A program made the translations under genes and the position numbers. From contig JAQJVL010000282.1 in assembly GCA_035578905.1 (NCBI GenBank), positions 372,001 to 436,000 on the forward strand: 64,000 nucleotides of DNA, written 5' to 3'. Every line of letters starts with the position of its first letter. The first letter of the stretch is position 1. The notes under the pieces were generated by a model. The model made no database searches, was not told where the DNA came from, and saw only the letters and a program-made list of their open reading frames with translations. Positions 32,721 through 44,220 of the stretch are shown here, in pieces. Origin of the DNA: Stictocephala bisonia (lineage: Eukaryota > Arthropoda > Insecta > Hemiptera > Membracidae).

Positions 32721-33455
32721 TGAGCGTGAGACTGGAAAGTACATTCAAACTGTACTTGCTGTACTTGTTAAGCATAAAATCAAAAGAGTGAAATGTTATC
32801 TGCCGTTTAGAATTAGCCATCCTGACCCAATTAGGGAATCGTAAAATTGTAATGAAGATGTTTTAAAAATCAATGCTACTACTCGTCAATGTGCCAAAAC
32901 GTGGCGGTGTCGTCATCTGTCATTCGCGGTATTTCGGTCACGTGACTCACCGTCTACATATTCCTGGTACCGAGTATTACACCGCTGGTCCCCCTAGACC
33001 TTGTGCTCTACATTTTACCAGCTTTGTCAGACCACGAACACTGGTTGTGGCTTGTCTTTGAACAAGTGCTCAGTTTTTACGTTCCTTTACCAAAACTATG
33101 CAAAAATATGTAAAACCGTATACATTCATATATTAACAGGATACAGTAAATAATTTGACATGAAGAGTGTAAACAATAATATATTGATCCAAAAAATGTA
33201 AAGATTAGCGAGGTCAGGGTTAAAAGTCTTATCTTACACTTAACCTTATTTTTATTTATTTTACTATATTTATCTATTACAATTTATATGTAATATGTTA
33301 TAATTATTAATACATTTCATTATTGATATTATTTATGTTTATCTTACTGCAGTATTATTTATTATTATTACAATAGCATAAAATAAGTGTAACAAATTAA
33401 AATAAATATTTTGTCATATAACTGTACTGTTATGTTGCAAGCGGTATAACACACG
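32721..33455. other. No gene seen
   Basis: AT-rich sequence; the 62-codon frame at 32873-33061 has no domain. Confidence 0.4.
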
Positions 33456-33500
33456 AAACTAAATGACACACGGAAACTGAGTTCGTGTGTCATTTAGTTT
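33456..33500. repeat. Perfect 17-bp hairpin
   Basis: AAACTAAATGACACACG at 33456-33472 is followed by an 11-base loop and the exact complement CGTGTGTCATTTAGTTT at 33484-33500. No open frame or known RNA gene is associated. Confidence 0.9.
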
Positions 33501-35280
33501 ATTTTATAGATGTTGAATTAATACATTGTAAAATCATAAAATAACCGATAGATTTTGTGAGGTTATTTTCATATATTTTATCCACCAGGCATTTTATATA
33601 TCATAATCGGTTACATGATAATATGTAAAATTTCTGTATACATGTGTACACAAAAAAATCGAAAATTAGTGAAAGGATTCTCTTAAAATTTCTGCACAAC
33701 ATTGAATTTATACGTAACAGTAATTTTATTATTATTTAGTTCCTAAAATTTTAAACGGGAACAGGGCATTTTCCAAACTACCTGAGTTTCACAAACAACC
33801 TAATGCCAGAGTTAAAAAAAACACTACTGTCACCAGTTGATTTATGTGCTTAATTTTATTAATGTAACCAGATAATTGTTTATTTATGAAAAGAACTGTA
33901 AGTTACTACAGTATAAAGCACCTACTGTGAAATTACTGTATTTAAGATAAAATCAAGTAAACAGTCAATCTTTATTTTTCTAACAACTAAAGCCAATACA
34001 TGTTTAATACAGTACTTAATATCAGTGTAAGCCACTAATGTAAATAGTTGTTATGTGTCACCATTGAGGTTGAACCAGTATATCCAAAACTAGGTCATTG
34101 CCTTCGACACTTACTGGCCGGCCACTGCTAATAACGATTCCATAATGTTCTCTTATACGAATGTTGATTGGACTTTAGAAACCACAAAGGGCAGCAAGTG
34201 TGAAGCATGCTCTAATAAAATTAAATGTAAACATAGTAATTTACATTTTGTTGTTTTATATTTGTTGCTATTGATTGCTTTAAATAGTTTATATTTGTTT
34301 AAAATAATATTTTATTAATTTTATGAAGATATAAAACACTTAGCAACCTTTAAGCACACGTTTTAAATACAAATAAATAATAACAAAATCAATTTCGATT
34401 TCGCAAGATCGTCATAAGTTTTACAATAAATCAAGGTTTATAAAAATACTAAAATAAAACATTTGTAGAATAGAGAAACTTTAACAGCTGGTGATATAAA
34501 AATTTAAATAAATAAATCTTAATTGAATAAGTTTGAGATTTTGTTAAACTTTAAAATGTCGCATCTTCATGATAGAAACGAATATAATGTTTGAATGTAT
34601 TTTTATTTGGTCGTCGAGTATAATGATGGATTTTCTTTTATATTCTTTTAAATGTAAAATAATTCAATTGCATCAAATATTTTGTTTTAGGCACAACGTG
34701 GATCAAATTTTCTTCTACTAACGAATTTTCTTAAATGATCAGCAAAAGTTAATTAAAACTTCTTCCTGTTTGCAATTGTTAGTTTTTTATAGATTTTTGG
34801 TAGTGTAATGATAGTAATGTGTTTCTAATTTATGTATAGACAACAAACTGAATGGTTATATTTTGTTTCGTTATTTTAAGCATTTTGAAAATCACTCGAT
34901 GTCGTAAAATCATCTTAAATTGATATTGTTTATAACATTTCCTCTTTACCAAGGTCTATAGGTTGGTGGGAGGGTCAAGATTTTCTTTCACTTCCGGTCT
35001 GATGGCTTTTAAATTTATGATGAGTGTGTAAATACAGGCTTTCAAAGAGTGTGTAAAAATTCTGCTGAATTCTACGAAGTTGACTACTGGTCCCCCCCCC
35101 ACCTGCTATAAGATATAGATGAATGTTCATCCTATGAAGGAAGTGTGTAAATGGATCATATTTCAGAAACTATTTTTTCTTACAGCTTTTATGGATTTTT
35201 TCCTTTATTTTGCTCTTAGAATCAGTTTCTCAATACACCCTGCATCAGCTGTTTGACTGAAGGAGTCTTGTTCTAGAGAT
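33501..35280. other. AT-rich noncoding sequence
   Basis: Long AT-rich interval without coding signal. A short C run lies at about 35092-35101. Confidence 0.5.
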
Positions 35281-35365
35281 AATGAATGAATGTCTTTATT
35301 TAAAGGCGGAGTTAGGACTATGAAGTCCTCTCTTCCACTCAACCTTGATAATAACCTCTTCCACT
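35281..35365 (-). mobile_element. Non-LTR retrotransposon 3' end fragment
   Basis: On the minus strand it reads AAGAGAGGACTTCATAGTCC, then TAACTCCGCC and TTTAAATAAAGACATTCATT with an ATTC repeat. This is a retroposon UTR ending in a polyadenylation-like signal and short tandem tail. Confidence 0.55.
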
Positions 35366-36466
35366 GAGATAATGTGATGAGTCAGAATGTATAATCACTG
35401 TTTACGACCATGACTTAACGATGGTTAATGAGTTCAAAGATCATGTATTTAATGTATAGCTATGCTAATCAACCTTTCACCCCCCAATACCACAGGATAT
35501 TTTAAGTTAATAAAATAAGAAAAAAGGAAGAACATTTTATAATTTAAAGTTAATTTTATTGGTGTTTAAATAAATTACAAACTGTGAATAGTATACGGTA
35601 AGTAGGTAATGTACCATGCAAATAAATGCCCATAACTGTTTTTATTGTGCAAACATAATAAAATGTCAATATTATAGCGCGCGGTTTTTTAGTGACTTTC
35701 TTGGTCTTGCAGTTTACTATCAAGTACCGTTTCAATATTTGGCTTCAAATAAAGTCATAGCATTCTGGCAAAAAACTACCTATCATATTCTTACTAACAG
35801 AAATATCAAGATCTGCTAATACTTTGACAGTGTTTTGTTGTTTAACAGCACTAAAGCCCTTATCAGGCAAAAAAGTTATTTAATTTACTTTCAAGAAACT
35901 TTAAGACAAGTTTTTATAAAAACAGCTCCACTGCAAATTAAATTCAAATATATTACTGTATTTCCAATGTCTGTATAAACTATAGGAAGAAAGGAAGATT
36001 GAATAAATATGTTTGAAATTAGGATGGGATTATCTAAATAAAATTATCTCAGTTTGAAGAGGTCAAATGTACAACTTAAATTTTAATTGTTGGATAAAAA
36101 TCGACTGTCAGTCCACCTCGACGTGTCCAAAACATACCAGGATGTTGAACACCAGATGAACAACGTATGATGAAAAACGTCGTATGATTCCTTTTTGCTT
36201 ACTATAGTCAAACCACTGACAAAAACATTGCTGTCAGAAATGTTCGCGCACACCCCCCTCCACCGCATCTCACAGACATAAATAAGCTGTTGATTATTTC
36301 ATCATATGACAGTTTAAAATTTGTCAGATATTTATAACCATTTAAATTTTTACCTGCTGTTATTTCATACGTTATTATTGCATATTAAGTATTGAAATAT
36401 TTATAATACTGAAAATGTATCAAATTCATTATGTTATACAGTATTGTTCTTTCAAAAAAATCCTTT
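35366..36466. other. No gene seen
   Basis: AT-rich sequence; the 67-codon plus frame at 35616 and the 61-codon minus frame at 36268 carry no domain. Confidence 0.4.
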
Positions 36467-36949
36467 TACAGAGTGGAAACAATATGGAAACGACTTCACA
36501 ACTTCTGTATGACTTGTAAAATATTTTACAAAAAAAACTTGTAAAATGGTTATTTTTTCATAGATAATATGGTTTTCCATATAGTGTAATCTTTTATCAG
36601 AATAATTTACTTAATACCGTTAGATCGTGGAGAAATAATATAGTTCAAATTAGTTACTATGAAATTCAAATTACCGCTTCTCTGGAAAGGATAAACTTCT
36701 CGAAGTCCAGTTTGTGGCAATTAATTTCTACTGAATAGACATTTCGTTTCATACCAAATTCGACTTTAACTTACATTGAAGATTTTCGTTTAACTCCTCG
36801 CGGGCCGTCCCCCTAAAAAAGACGAAAAGTTGCTAAAGGCGTCAAAAAGTAAGTTCTTTGTAACCATGATGATGTACAAGATTTCATTTTTACAAGTGAA
36901 GTCATACAAAAGCTGTGAAAGGGTGTCCATATTTCTTTCCCACCTTGTA
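36467..36949. mobile_element. Tc3-like MITE, copy 2
   Basis: TA flanks (36467-36468, 36948-36949) bound a 479-bp element. The left end CAGAGTGGAAACAATATGGA matches the complement of the right end CAAGGTGGGAAAGAAATATG, and similarity runs about 60 bp (both include TTCTGTATGACTT or TTTTGTATGACTT). The internal CTCCTCGCGGGCCGTCCCCC corresponds to CTCCTTGCGGGCCATCCCCC in copy 1, so the two are one family. Confidence 0.75.
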
Positions 36950-37384
36950 TATAATACGTGAAACAGATTTTTGTCAACGCAACTCCTCCCTTATTTCTTG
37001 ACGAATTTAGACGTTTCAGGTATACACAAATTTGCCTCTGTTCTTAGTTGCGAAAAATGTCTTAATTATTCAATATTTTCACTCTGACGGGTATGGGAAG
37101 CCCTCAAAGTACGTTTTCGGCCTTAAGAATAACGTGGAGAGAGATTTAAATGAATGGTAAAGAAACAGCTGTTCAAATGTAATTAACGATTTCTAAAAAT
37201 GCACAACAGCTGTTTGAATGTAAACAATGGTGTTTGCAATGTTGAGGAAGTCAGATGTTTCATAATGTTAAACTAGAGAAGGTTGTAAGCAAGGTTTTAT
37301 TCACATTCGATTGTTAGGTTCCGCCCTACTGAACTTGAATGTTTCCATGGTAGTCTAATGCAGTTACTTTATTAGATTACCAAC

Positions 37385-37427
37385 GGTTGGGGAGTTGGCT
37401 CGCGAAGCGTGCAGGGGTGTCACCTAG
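37385..37427 (+). mobile_element. Helitron-like 3' end
   Basis: A short hairpin GCTCGC-GAA-GCGTGC (five of six pairs) is followed by AGGGGTGTCACCTAGT. Helitrons end in a small GC-rich hairpin a few bases before CTRR, and insect copies commonly show a GCGAAGC-rich hairpin and end in CTAGT. No rolling-circle replicase/helicase coding sequence is nearby, so it would be non-autonomous. Confidence 0.45.
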
Positions 37428-37539
37428 TAGTATTTATCAGCTGTGTGGCTGCCGTCTACATTGATGTTTCTATTCATACAGTGGCTGTGTCACCAATAGA
37501 ATACTGTAGTTTACAATCATATCATACTGTTAAATAAAA

Positions 37540-37700
37540 CTCTAATGGTGTCTGTGTGTTTACTTAACCACGCAAAAACTACTAAATCAATTCATCTGAT
37601 ATTTTGCATGGACATTCTTAGGGTCTCTGATTAACACATATGCTTATCTTTATTTTGAAATTCCATCAAGAAACCACCCCAGGGGTTCTAAGAAGTATCA
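37540..37700 (+). mobile_element. Helitron-like internal/5' segment
   Basis: TGTCTGTGTGTTTACTTAACC is followed by ACGCAAAAACTACTAAATCA, then ATTTTGCATGGACATTC. This order resembles the region that follows the 5' end of many insect non-autonomous Helitrons. It lies downstream of the 3'-end-like sequence, so the two need not be from the same copy. Confidence 0.35.
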
Positions 37701-39173
37701 ATGCAGTCCCTATGGCAATATCAATTGAACAATTAATTGTTTATAATAGTTTCATTAATCAGCTGTTAGAATGAATAAAAAACTGACATGTGTTTAATAG
37801 TTTCATTAATCAGCTGCTAGAATGAATAAAACACGTAAAAAACGTTTAATTAATCAGATGTTAGAATAAATAAAGAACTTGCATAGTTCTGCATAAATAC
37901 CGAACCAAACTTAACCACAACCACGGTAACTAGAATAAACGGTAGGTATCAAGACGAGGCTGCGCAGTAAACGGTGACGTCATATGGGTGAAATCACTTG
38001 GTTTGATTATTCAATAAAATACTGGTAATTCAATCTACAAATCGCATGGAAGCATTCAGCTAAATAGTACGCAAGTTATGTACCACCTATCAGCTGGAAT
38101 TGTAAACTACGGGAATTAGAACAGTATTTTTGTGTTTGTTGTTTCCATTTCGCTCATGTGACGTCATAGGAGATGCCAGTAGGTACATGTTTTATATTAC
38201 TGAATGCAATAAGCAGAATATAAATCAAAGTAAACCCTGTACGAAGGACGGGTACTGTGCTAGTTAATTGTAATAATGGGTAAATAAATAAGTAAAATAA
38301 TAATATGACGTAGTATAATAATGATAATATATAAAACAAACTAAAATTATTTTTTGGAACTTTTTAAATACAATATAATGGAATAACGTAATTGCGAACA
38401 GGTGGATCTAGAACGAGTAACTCAAGGTCATGAAGTTCATTTAATATAGGCCTACGGGTATTTATCATCTGACGTTATTTACTGTAAATGCGCGTGACAG
38501 ATGCGGGAAAGGCACACTACTGCTTGTTAGCGATTGCATTATTGTAGTTTTTACCTGTTTATGTTCTAATATTTATTTTTCAAATCAAAACAAATCGAAT
38601 TTATTTGATTGTTTAGAACACAAGATTCAAGATTTGTTTCGGAATCTTGCAAACCAAAGTAATGTGAAATTTACTTCCGCGTAAACTATACTAGATATCT
38701 TTGTGCGAGGAGGAGTTGCTACTTAAGCCTTACATAACTAAATATGAAAACTTTACTAAATCAGTGATCGTATATAAAACAATTGTACTATGAGAAGAAG
38801 AAGACTTGTAAATGAAAAATAAATGAATAAACCTATCATAATCGAGAAAGATTAACTAATACAACAAATATCTTGAAAAAATAATCTAAAATTTGTAAAT
38901 ACATAAAATATAAAAGTTTTTGAAAGAAATTAATGAGGAGTTCACGATTATGGGAAGTATAATCGTAGTTTGTAATTAATTAAATAAAAAATAATAAATA
39001 TGACTAATGATGGATGTGAACTTTACAGTGGTGGAAATACGTATCTATGTGAAACACGTAATGTTACATACAAGGTAACTTATTATGTTTATACTTCAAG
39101 CCCATAATAATAGTTCACATGTTGTGCACTGCTTTCAGTACTTTCATTTCTTTTATAAAATCACAAAAATGAA
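37701..39173. other. No gene seen
   Basis: Short imperfect repeats of TTTCATTAATCAGCTG(T/C)TAG occur around 37750-37862. TAGGCCTA at 38447-38454. Otherwise AT-rich noncoding. Confidence 0.4.
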
Positions 39174-39380
39174 CTGTTTTTTAAGGGAAGGCCGGTCTCC
39201 TCTTTAACCTTACTCTGCTCGTTTCCCATAAACGATTGATCTTTGCGGGGAACCTAAGAGACAGAGTAAGGGAGATAACTAGTACAGTACAAGGTGAATA
39301 TTTAACAGTCATTCGAACTTGCGCTATCTCTAACTCAAAGTTCTGACCTTGGACCGCTCGGCCACTGGCTTTCCCAACTG
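39174..39380 (-). mobile_element. Ser/Leu-tRNA-type SINE, copy 1
   Basis: On the minus strand the head reads GCCAGTGGCCGAGCGGTCC, a class II tRNA A-box region. A B-box-like GCGCAAGTTCGAATGACTG comes about 40 bases later. The body matches the copy at 60587-60817 (GTACTGTACTAGTT, ACTCTGTCTC, AGTAAGGTTAAAGAGGAGAC), and a short A run marks the end. Confidence 0.75.
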
Positions 39381-39564
39381 AACTGCTTTCATTTATCCGT
39401 TCACACACACACAGTGCAATATTTCTTGCAGACGTAGTGATCAAATATGCATGTATAAACGTTATAAGTAACAACATATTTGTTTTTATTTTTCTTTTTT
39501 ATTTTGATAAGTTACAAAACGCCAATTGACAATATCCAGAGAAATTGTCTTTACAACATTAATT

Positions 39565-39720
39565 TCAAGAGTGGTGGCTAAGGATTCAGAGCGCGGAAGG
39601 TTCGATTCCCCAACTGAGCTAACGGTCGGTATTTCGCTCGTTGAATACAGTTCACGCACGGTCTTGTTGGTCCATGTTAACTGGTTTGTAAAGTGTTTTC
39701 TTAAATAAATAAAAAATTAC
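39565..39720 (+). mobile_element. Possible further tRNA-derived SINE
   Basis: GGCTAAGG near 39577 and a B-box-type GGAAGGTTCGATTCC at 39595-39609 are followed by about 90 bases of body and an AAATAAATAAAA tail. Only one copy is seen in the window, so the family is unproven. Confidence 0.35.
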
Positions 39721-40686
39721 CTTTTATTATTTATCAACTTAAGGGGGTAGTTTCTATTCTAACAATGATGTGTTTAATAATGATCGTATCGTAACGCTTG
39801 AAGTGTCATTTGATGGACGAAGAACAGTTCTAGTAGAGCATAGGTTGGTTTTTGTAAAACATTGATTATTTTATAATTTTTCCAGAGTTAATCATGTGAA
39901 ACTTTACACGTCATTCTTCACGATTTAAATTTGAAAAAACTCATAATATCAACTTATAGTCCACTATTTTGGACCTTAATTAGTCATACATCGTTCACTA
40001 TAACTCTTCATAATAATAAACACGAACCGTACAGTTGAAATAGAACAGCAGTTGAAATTGCTGTCGACTCCCCAGCGCGATGGCGGTTATGTTATGGGAA
40101 CGGCCACCTTGAATACGTATCACCTGTATCTTAGTGTATTTAAATCGTCAATTTAAGGAGTTATTCTCAGTACAAGTGTATTACTACAACTGCCAACCAT
40201 CGCCGAGGAATAGAAATCGATCTTCGAGTGGTCTTGGAGGACTGAGGTCAGTGGAGCGTGCAAGGCCAAGAGGACGGCTCCATTCTCCATCTGACCATCA
40301 CATCCGTACTGGAGCTCTCGTTTGCCTCCTTTGTCCAAGAACCAACTGCTTCTTGACCTTTCAACTTGACCATTTCAAAGATGATCTCTCAAATGTAAAA
40401 CACGTTTATAGAACACTCTTAGTGTTGTTATCTGGAACTGTCTATTATGTAATAGAATTGCATTTGAAACTTTAGGTCGAGATTTTCATGATAACCTGTG
40501 TTACTCAAGATTTTGTATGATTGAAGAAGGGTGTTTTTAGTAACTATATACACTATTATATTACACAAATAGTTATCTTTAGTTTATATAATTTTATTTT
40601 ATGAACAAAATGTAGCCTAGTATCATTCATGACATGTACTCTTACTTTTTAATGTACTATTAGTAATATTTTTGTCATCTTAAATT
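39721..40686. other. No gene identified
   Basis: A 113-codon plus-strand frame at 40134-40475 overlaps an opposite frame and has no recognisable domain. No repeats recognised. Confidence 0.35.
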
Positions 40687-40815
40687 TACAGTACAAGTAA
40701 ATGTCACACAACACAAATTTGTTACAATATAAGCACAAAATGCACAAATATATTACAATATAAGCACAGAATGCACAAATATATTACAATACAAGTACAA
40801 AATGCACAAATATTA

Positions 40816-40858
40816 TGGTGATCGATTTCGGTGAACCACGCTCACCTTCCTCAGACCA
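40816..40858 (-). ncRNA. Candidate hammerhead ribozyme (Penelope-type)
   Basis: On the minus strand the order is TGGT (stem I), CTGAGGA (conserved CUGANGA box), A-GGTGA-GCGTGGT-TCACC (stem II, five perfect pairs), GAAA (second conserved box), TCGA (minimal stem III/loop), TC (cleavage U-H), ACCA (stem I). The boxes, their spacing and the very short stem III fit the minimal hammerheads described in the terminal repeats of Penelope-like elements. It would self-cleave element RNA after the C of TC. Confidence 0.6.
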
Positions 40859-41064
40859 GAGGGATTCACAAAAGAATGGAAAATGGTGTTCAACAACTCA
40901 ATTTATAGGCCTATAATCACGTGACCCCATTGGCTGGAATCGTCAAAATGGCGGCTGCTGTGATATTATTGGTTAATTCCTATTGGCTGTTTCTTCTCTT
41001 CTTTTATTCGCTGAAAATACATTATTCAAAACTATTTCGGAATCAAAATTAACATGTTCATTCA

Positions 41065-41370
41065 TTATTTTTTTTTTATTTTATCACGATTCTTACATTT
41101 TTCTTTAAAAATAAATAACTCTTCCCAAGCATTCATAATACGACCCTTCTTACAAACTTTTAGAATATCTACATTCTCATCTATTTTATTCAAACTGTGG
41201 CTACAATTCAGAAGGTGTTTCGCTACATTAGATCTTTCAGGTTTCTTATTTTTAAAAGCAGAGACATGGTTTTTATATCTTTTGCTAAAATTTACAGTCT
41301 GGCCTATGTAAAACATATTACAATCATTACAGTTAATCCTATATATTCCTGAATTATTGTTAATCCTATA
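41065..41370 (-). pseudogene. GIY-YIG endonuclease domain of a Penelope-like element (ORF 3' part)
   Basis: The minus-strand frame contains GIYRINCNDCNMFYIGQT, giving the paired GIY and YIG motifs separated by a CxxC knuckle. It continues RYKNHVSAFKNKK, SNVAKHLLNC and ILKVCKKG, then AWEELFIFKE with the conserved Glu. This order matches the endonuclease of Penelope-like elements, which nicks DNA for target-primed reverse transcription. The first ATG (41316-41314) is in the middle of the domain, so the true start belonged to an upstream RT that is missing here. The frame stops at 41065 after a basic end. The domain itself looks intact. Confidence 0.8.
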
Positions 41371-41434
41371 TATTTGTGCATTTTGAGCTTATATTGTAAC
41401 AAATTTGTGTTGTGTGACGTTTACTTGTACTGTA

Positions 41435-42699
41435 TATGTACCAACACATATTATGCTAATTAAAAAACTATCTTAAACTTGTATTTTGTCAAAGGATTCA
41501 GTCAGGTTGCGTGCGGAAACTATAAACCTTTGCTACATTTGCTTTTTAAACATATGAATCGTGCGTTGTAAACAAATGTATATACTAATCATACTGAATT
41601 GCTATACACTTATATATTTTGATATCATATTAAATCTATTTAATTTTTTTTTAATAATCAAAAAAGGCAATAACTAACCAAAGCAACTGATAATTTATTT
41701 ACGAACCGATTGTCGGCGCAGAAATTATGGCTCCCGAGTTTGAAGGTTGTTTACTAAGAAACTAAGAGGTCTATGAAAACTGAAATCGAACCATTGTTTT
41801 CCAGGTTTACAGAACACATTTATACAGGCGTATCACATTTATATCATAATACGTGGTTGATTAGTATGTTTTATATAAGTTTTATAAATTTTAGATTAAT
41901 TTTCACTTGTTTATAAAAAAACTAATCAATTTTCTGAAACATTGTGGCTTGTATTATTACTATACATTACTCTCATATGTGTAAGTAAATGTATTGATTC
42001 TATATTCATTAAATCGATTTAAAATAACTCCAAATTGATCAATTTAAATTGATTTAAATCATATGAAATCACTGCATTTATTTAGGCACATAATAGTAAT
42101 GTATCGTATCAATAAATGCATTAGGATTACAACAAGACCAAGTAATCAGTTTTACGACTTATAGTAGCCAAGAAAAGAACGTTTCAGGGAACCGATAATA
42201 ACATTTTTTCTAAAAAAGTTCAAATTCTAAAAATCATGAAACTTATAGTAAACATACCTATCAACCACATATTAATATATAAATGGGTTGCAATAGCGGG
42301 AATTTTAGCAACAACTGTGTAAATTTGAAGTACAGTGAGAACCACTTAAAATGTCGGTACTTTTTCCAACTAGGATAAATATTATTAATTTTTTTAAATT
42401 ACAATTTAAATATTTTAAAATAAACGTGGCATAAGGCAAAATTAAACGAGTAAAACAATGGATGTAATTGGAGTTTTTATAGGCCTCTTAGTTCCTTCAA
42501 ACTCAACCAACAAACAAACAAACAACCTTCAAACTCGTGTGCACACAATTTCTGCGTCGACGCTATTGTCGCAGTGCTGTAACTTGGGGACAAAGTGTTG
42601 TCAAATCATCTTTATTTTAATAGAAATTGTTGTGGAGTATGTACGCGATAGGCTCATTATGTATTATGCTCAGTCCTCCATCATTGGTGGCCACCCAAT
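41435..42699. other. No gene seen
   Basis: AT-rich sequence without repeats recognised. The 134-codon plus frame from 42458 runs on into SINE sequence and is treated as chance. Confidence 0.4.
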
Positions 42700-42999
42700 T
42701 GTTGCCATCAACGTGGATACTACTAGAGAAATCTTAGGTGTCCACGTTGGATGGAAGTCAAGGTCTAGATATTGTCTTGGGAAAAGAACTAAGTATCAGG
42801 CTTGTCAATTAACCGAAAATCAAACCAATACTATGTGGTTAGGATTCCACGTAAAGCTCTAGGTCCCTTAGTTACCCTGGATATTTGCCTATTAATAACT
42901 ATTCGTTTCTGAGTCAAGCCGAACTGAGTAACAATACTACACAGTCCTTACTCAAGTAAATACGCTAAAGTTGTGTCGGTAGTTGAAATCTGAATAATA
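42700..42999 (+). mobile_element. SINE family B copy with upstream shared segment
   Basis: 42700-42775 (ATACTACTAGAGAAATCTTA, TTGGATGGAAGTCAAGG) is shared with 52235-52300. From about 42785 the family B head follows (AAGTATCAGGCTTGTCAATT, then TTAGGATTCCACGTAAAGCT) and then the common tail (TATTAATAACTATTCGTTTC, GAGTAACAATACTACACAG). The end is decayed, with an AATAATAATAA run. Confidence 0.6.
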
Positions 43000-44220
43000 A
43001 TAATAACAATTGATCCCAACTACGAGTGTATTGTGAGGCCATACGGATTGTGTAGACGTGTGTTTTAAGTACATTATTCAATTACATCCACATTATGTTA
43101 AAGTCCATAAGTATAAATGTAATATAATTTGTTGCAATGGCCCAACAGTCGGTGTTTCGTCCCTAGTAAAGTGATAAACAATGCCCCGCAGAGAGTCCAC
43201 TGCACTTTGATGCATCCCACGTAGTTCCCAGAGTGCAACATAATCCTCTCTCAGGTTACATAACCTCCGTGTGATCCAACCGGATGGACGTAACCGTAAT
43301 CTTACTTAGGTAAATATAACCGGAGGATTACCTAATGCTTGTTATCCCGAAATACTTCAAATTGCTAACAGATGACGTAAAATCAATCCTACTTATTACG
43401 ACTAATTTCTATTTATAGCCTTCCTGAATATATTTCCTTAATTACATAAGTTCTTTATGAGGCTACTCTGGAAATAACTGACAGATTATCGACTTTGTAC
43501 AAGTATACTGTACTCTGTTTCAGCTCTTCTCTTCGGGAACTAAAGTTAAAGTTCGTACAGTTATAAAAAATAACTTCTTCGATGGAACTGACGATTTTTG
43601 TAAAATAATACACTAAGGCCTTAGTTTTTAAAGAACTTTATAGTATATAGTAGTAAGGTGTCAAGAAAATATTTGCTGTTAGTGTGATTTGGAATTCTTT
43701 GGATATATGAGGACTTCCATCATATCAGGACTACACCCAGAAGTGAGTTGCACGCTTCATCTAGTCATTACTTGATCGGCCTTATTAATTAAAATTGTAA
43801 GATAATATTCTCAGTGTGCTAATGATCTATGGATCAGTTTTGATAATGTGTAAAACGTTTCATTTTAGTGTCCTCGGAAGATGATGTTTTTAGTCGGGTC
43901 GATAAGACGGGAGTACGGCAGGATCGCAAGTTTGCATTATAGGTAAAGGTATTTCCCTTATCTCTCATACTCTCATACCTAATAATAATAAAAAAAAAAA
44001 CTGTTACATTTCGTAGAAGAAAAGATTAATTCTCTCTTTGAAAAAAAACCTGCAAATTTATAACCAACGTGTTTCCAAAACCTTCATTCATTATATTGTA
44101 GTAGACCCGAGTAAGTGCAGAATCCGATATATTGGGTGTGACAAATTTGTATTTTTTCGAAGAAACTAGTTTAGATATATTCAAAACTACTGTAAGTTTA
44201 ATCTATGATATCATAAACAT
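43000..44220. other. Noncoding, with one possible small exon
   Basis: At 43869-43942 a 74-base segment lies between an acceptor-like CATTTTAG and a donor-like TATAG/GTAAAG. One frame is open throughout and another until its final codon. No gene family is recognised and no neighbouring exon was found. Confidence 0.25.

Larger units (their letters stand above)
40687..41434 (-). mobile_element. Penelope-like element fragment with inverted terminal sequence
   Basis: The ends are an inverted pair. TACAGTACAAGTAAATGTCA starts at 40687, and its near-exact complement TGACGTTTACTTGTACTGTA ends at 41434. The match runs about 68 bp, through GTTACAATATAAGCACAAAA on the left. Inside, the minus strand encodes a GIY-YIG endonuclease domain, then noncoding sequence with a candidate hammerhead ribozyme, then three short tandem units of the type TTACAATATAAGCACA at 40717-40800. 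Penelope-like elements combine an RT, a C-terminal GIY-YIG and terminal repeats carrying hammerhead motifs. Here the RT is absent. Confidence 0.75.

Noticed and set aside
40134..40475. 113-codon plus-strand frame upstream of the Penelope-like element
   Set aside because: No RT or other domain; overlaps an equally long opposite frame, so no evidence that it belongs to the element.
42458..42862. 134-codon plus-strand frame
   Set aside because: Its second half is repeat and SINE sequence; first half has a CAAACAAACAAA run and no domain.
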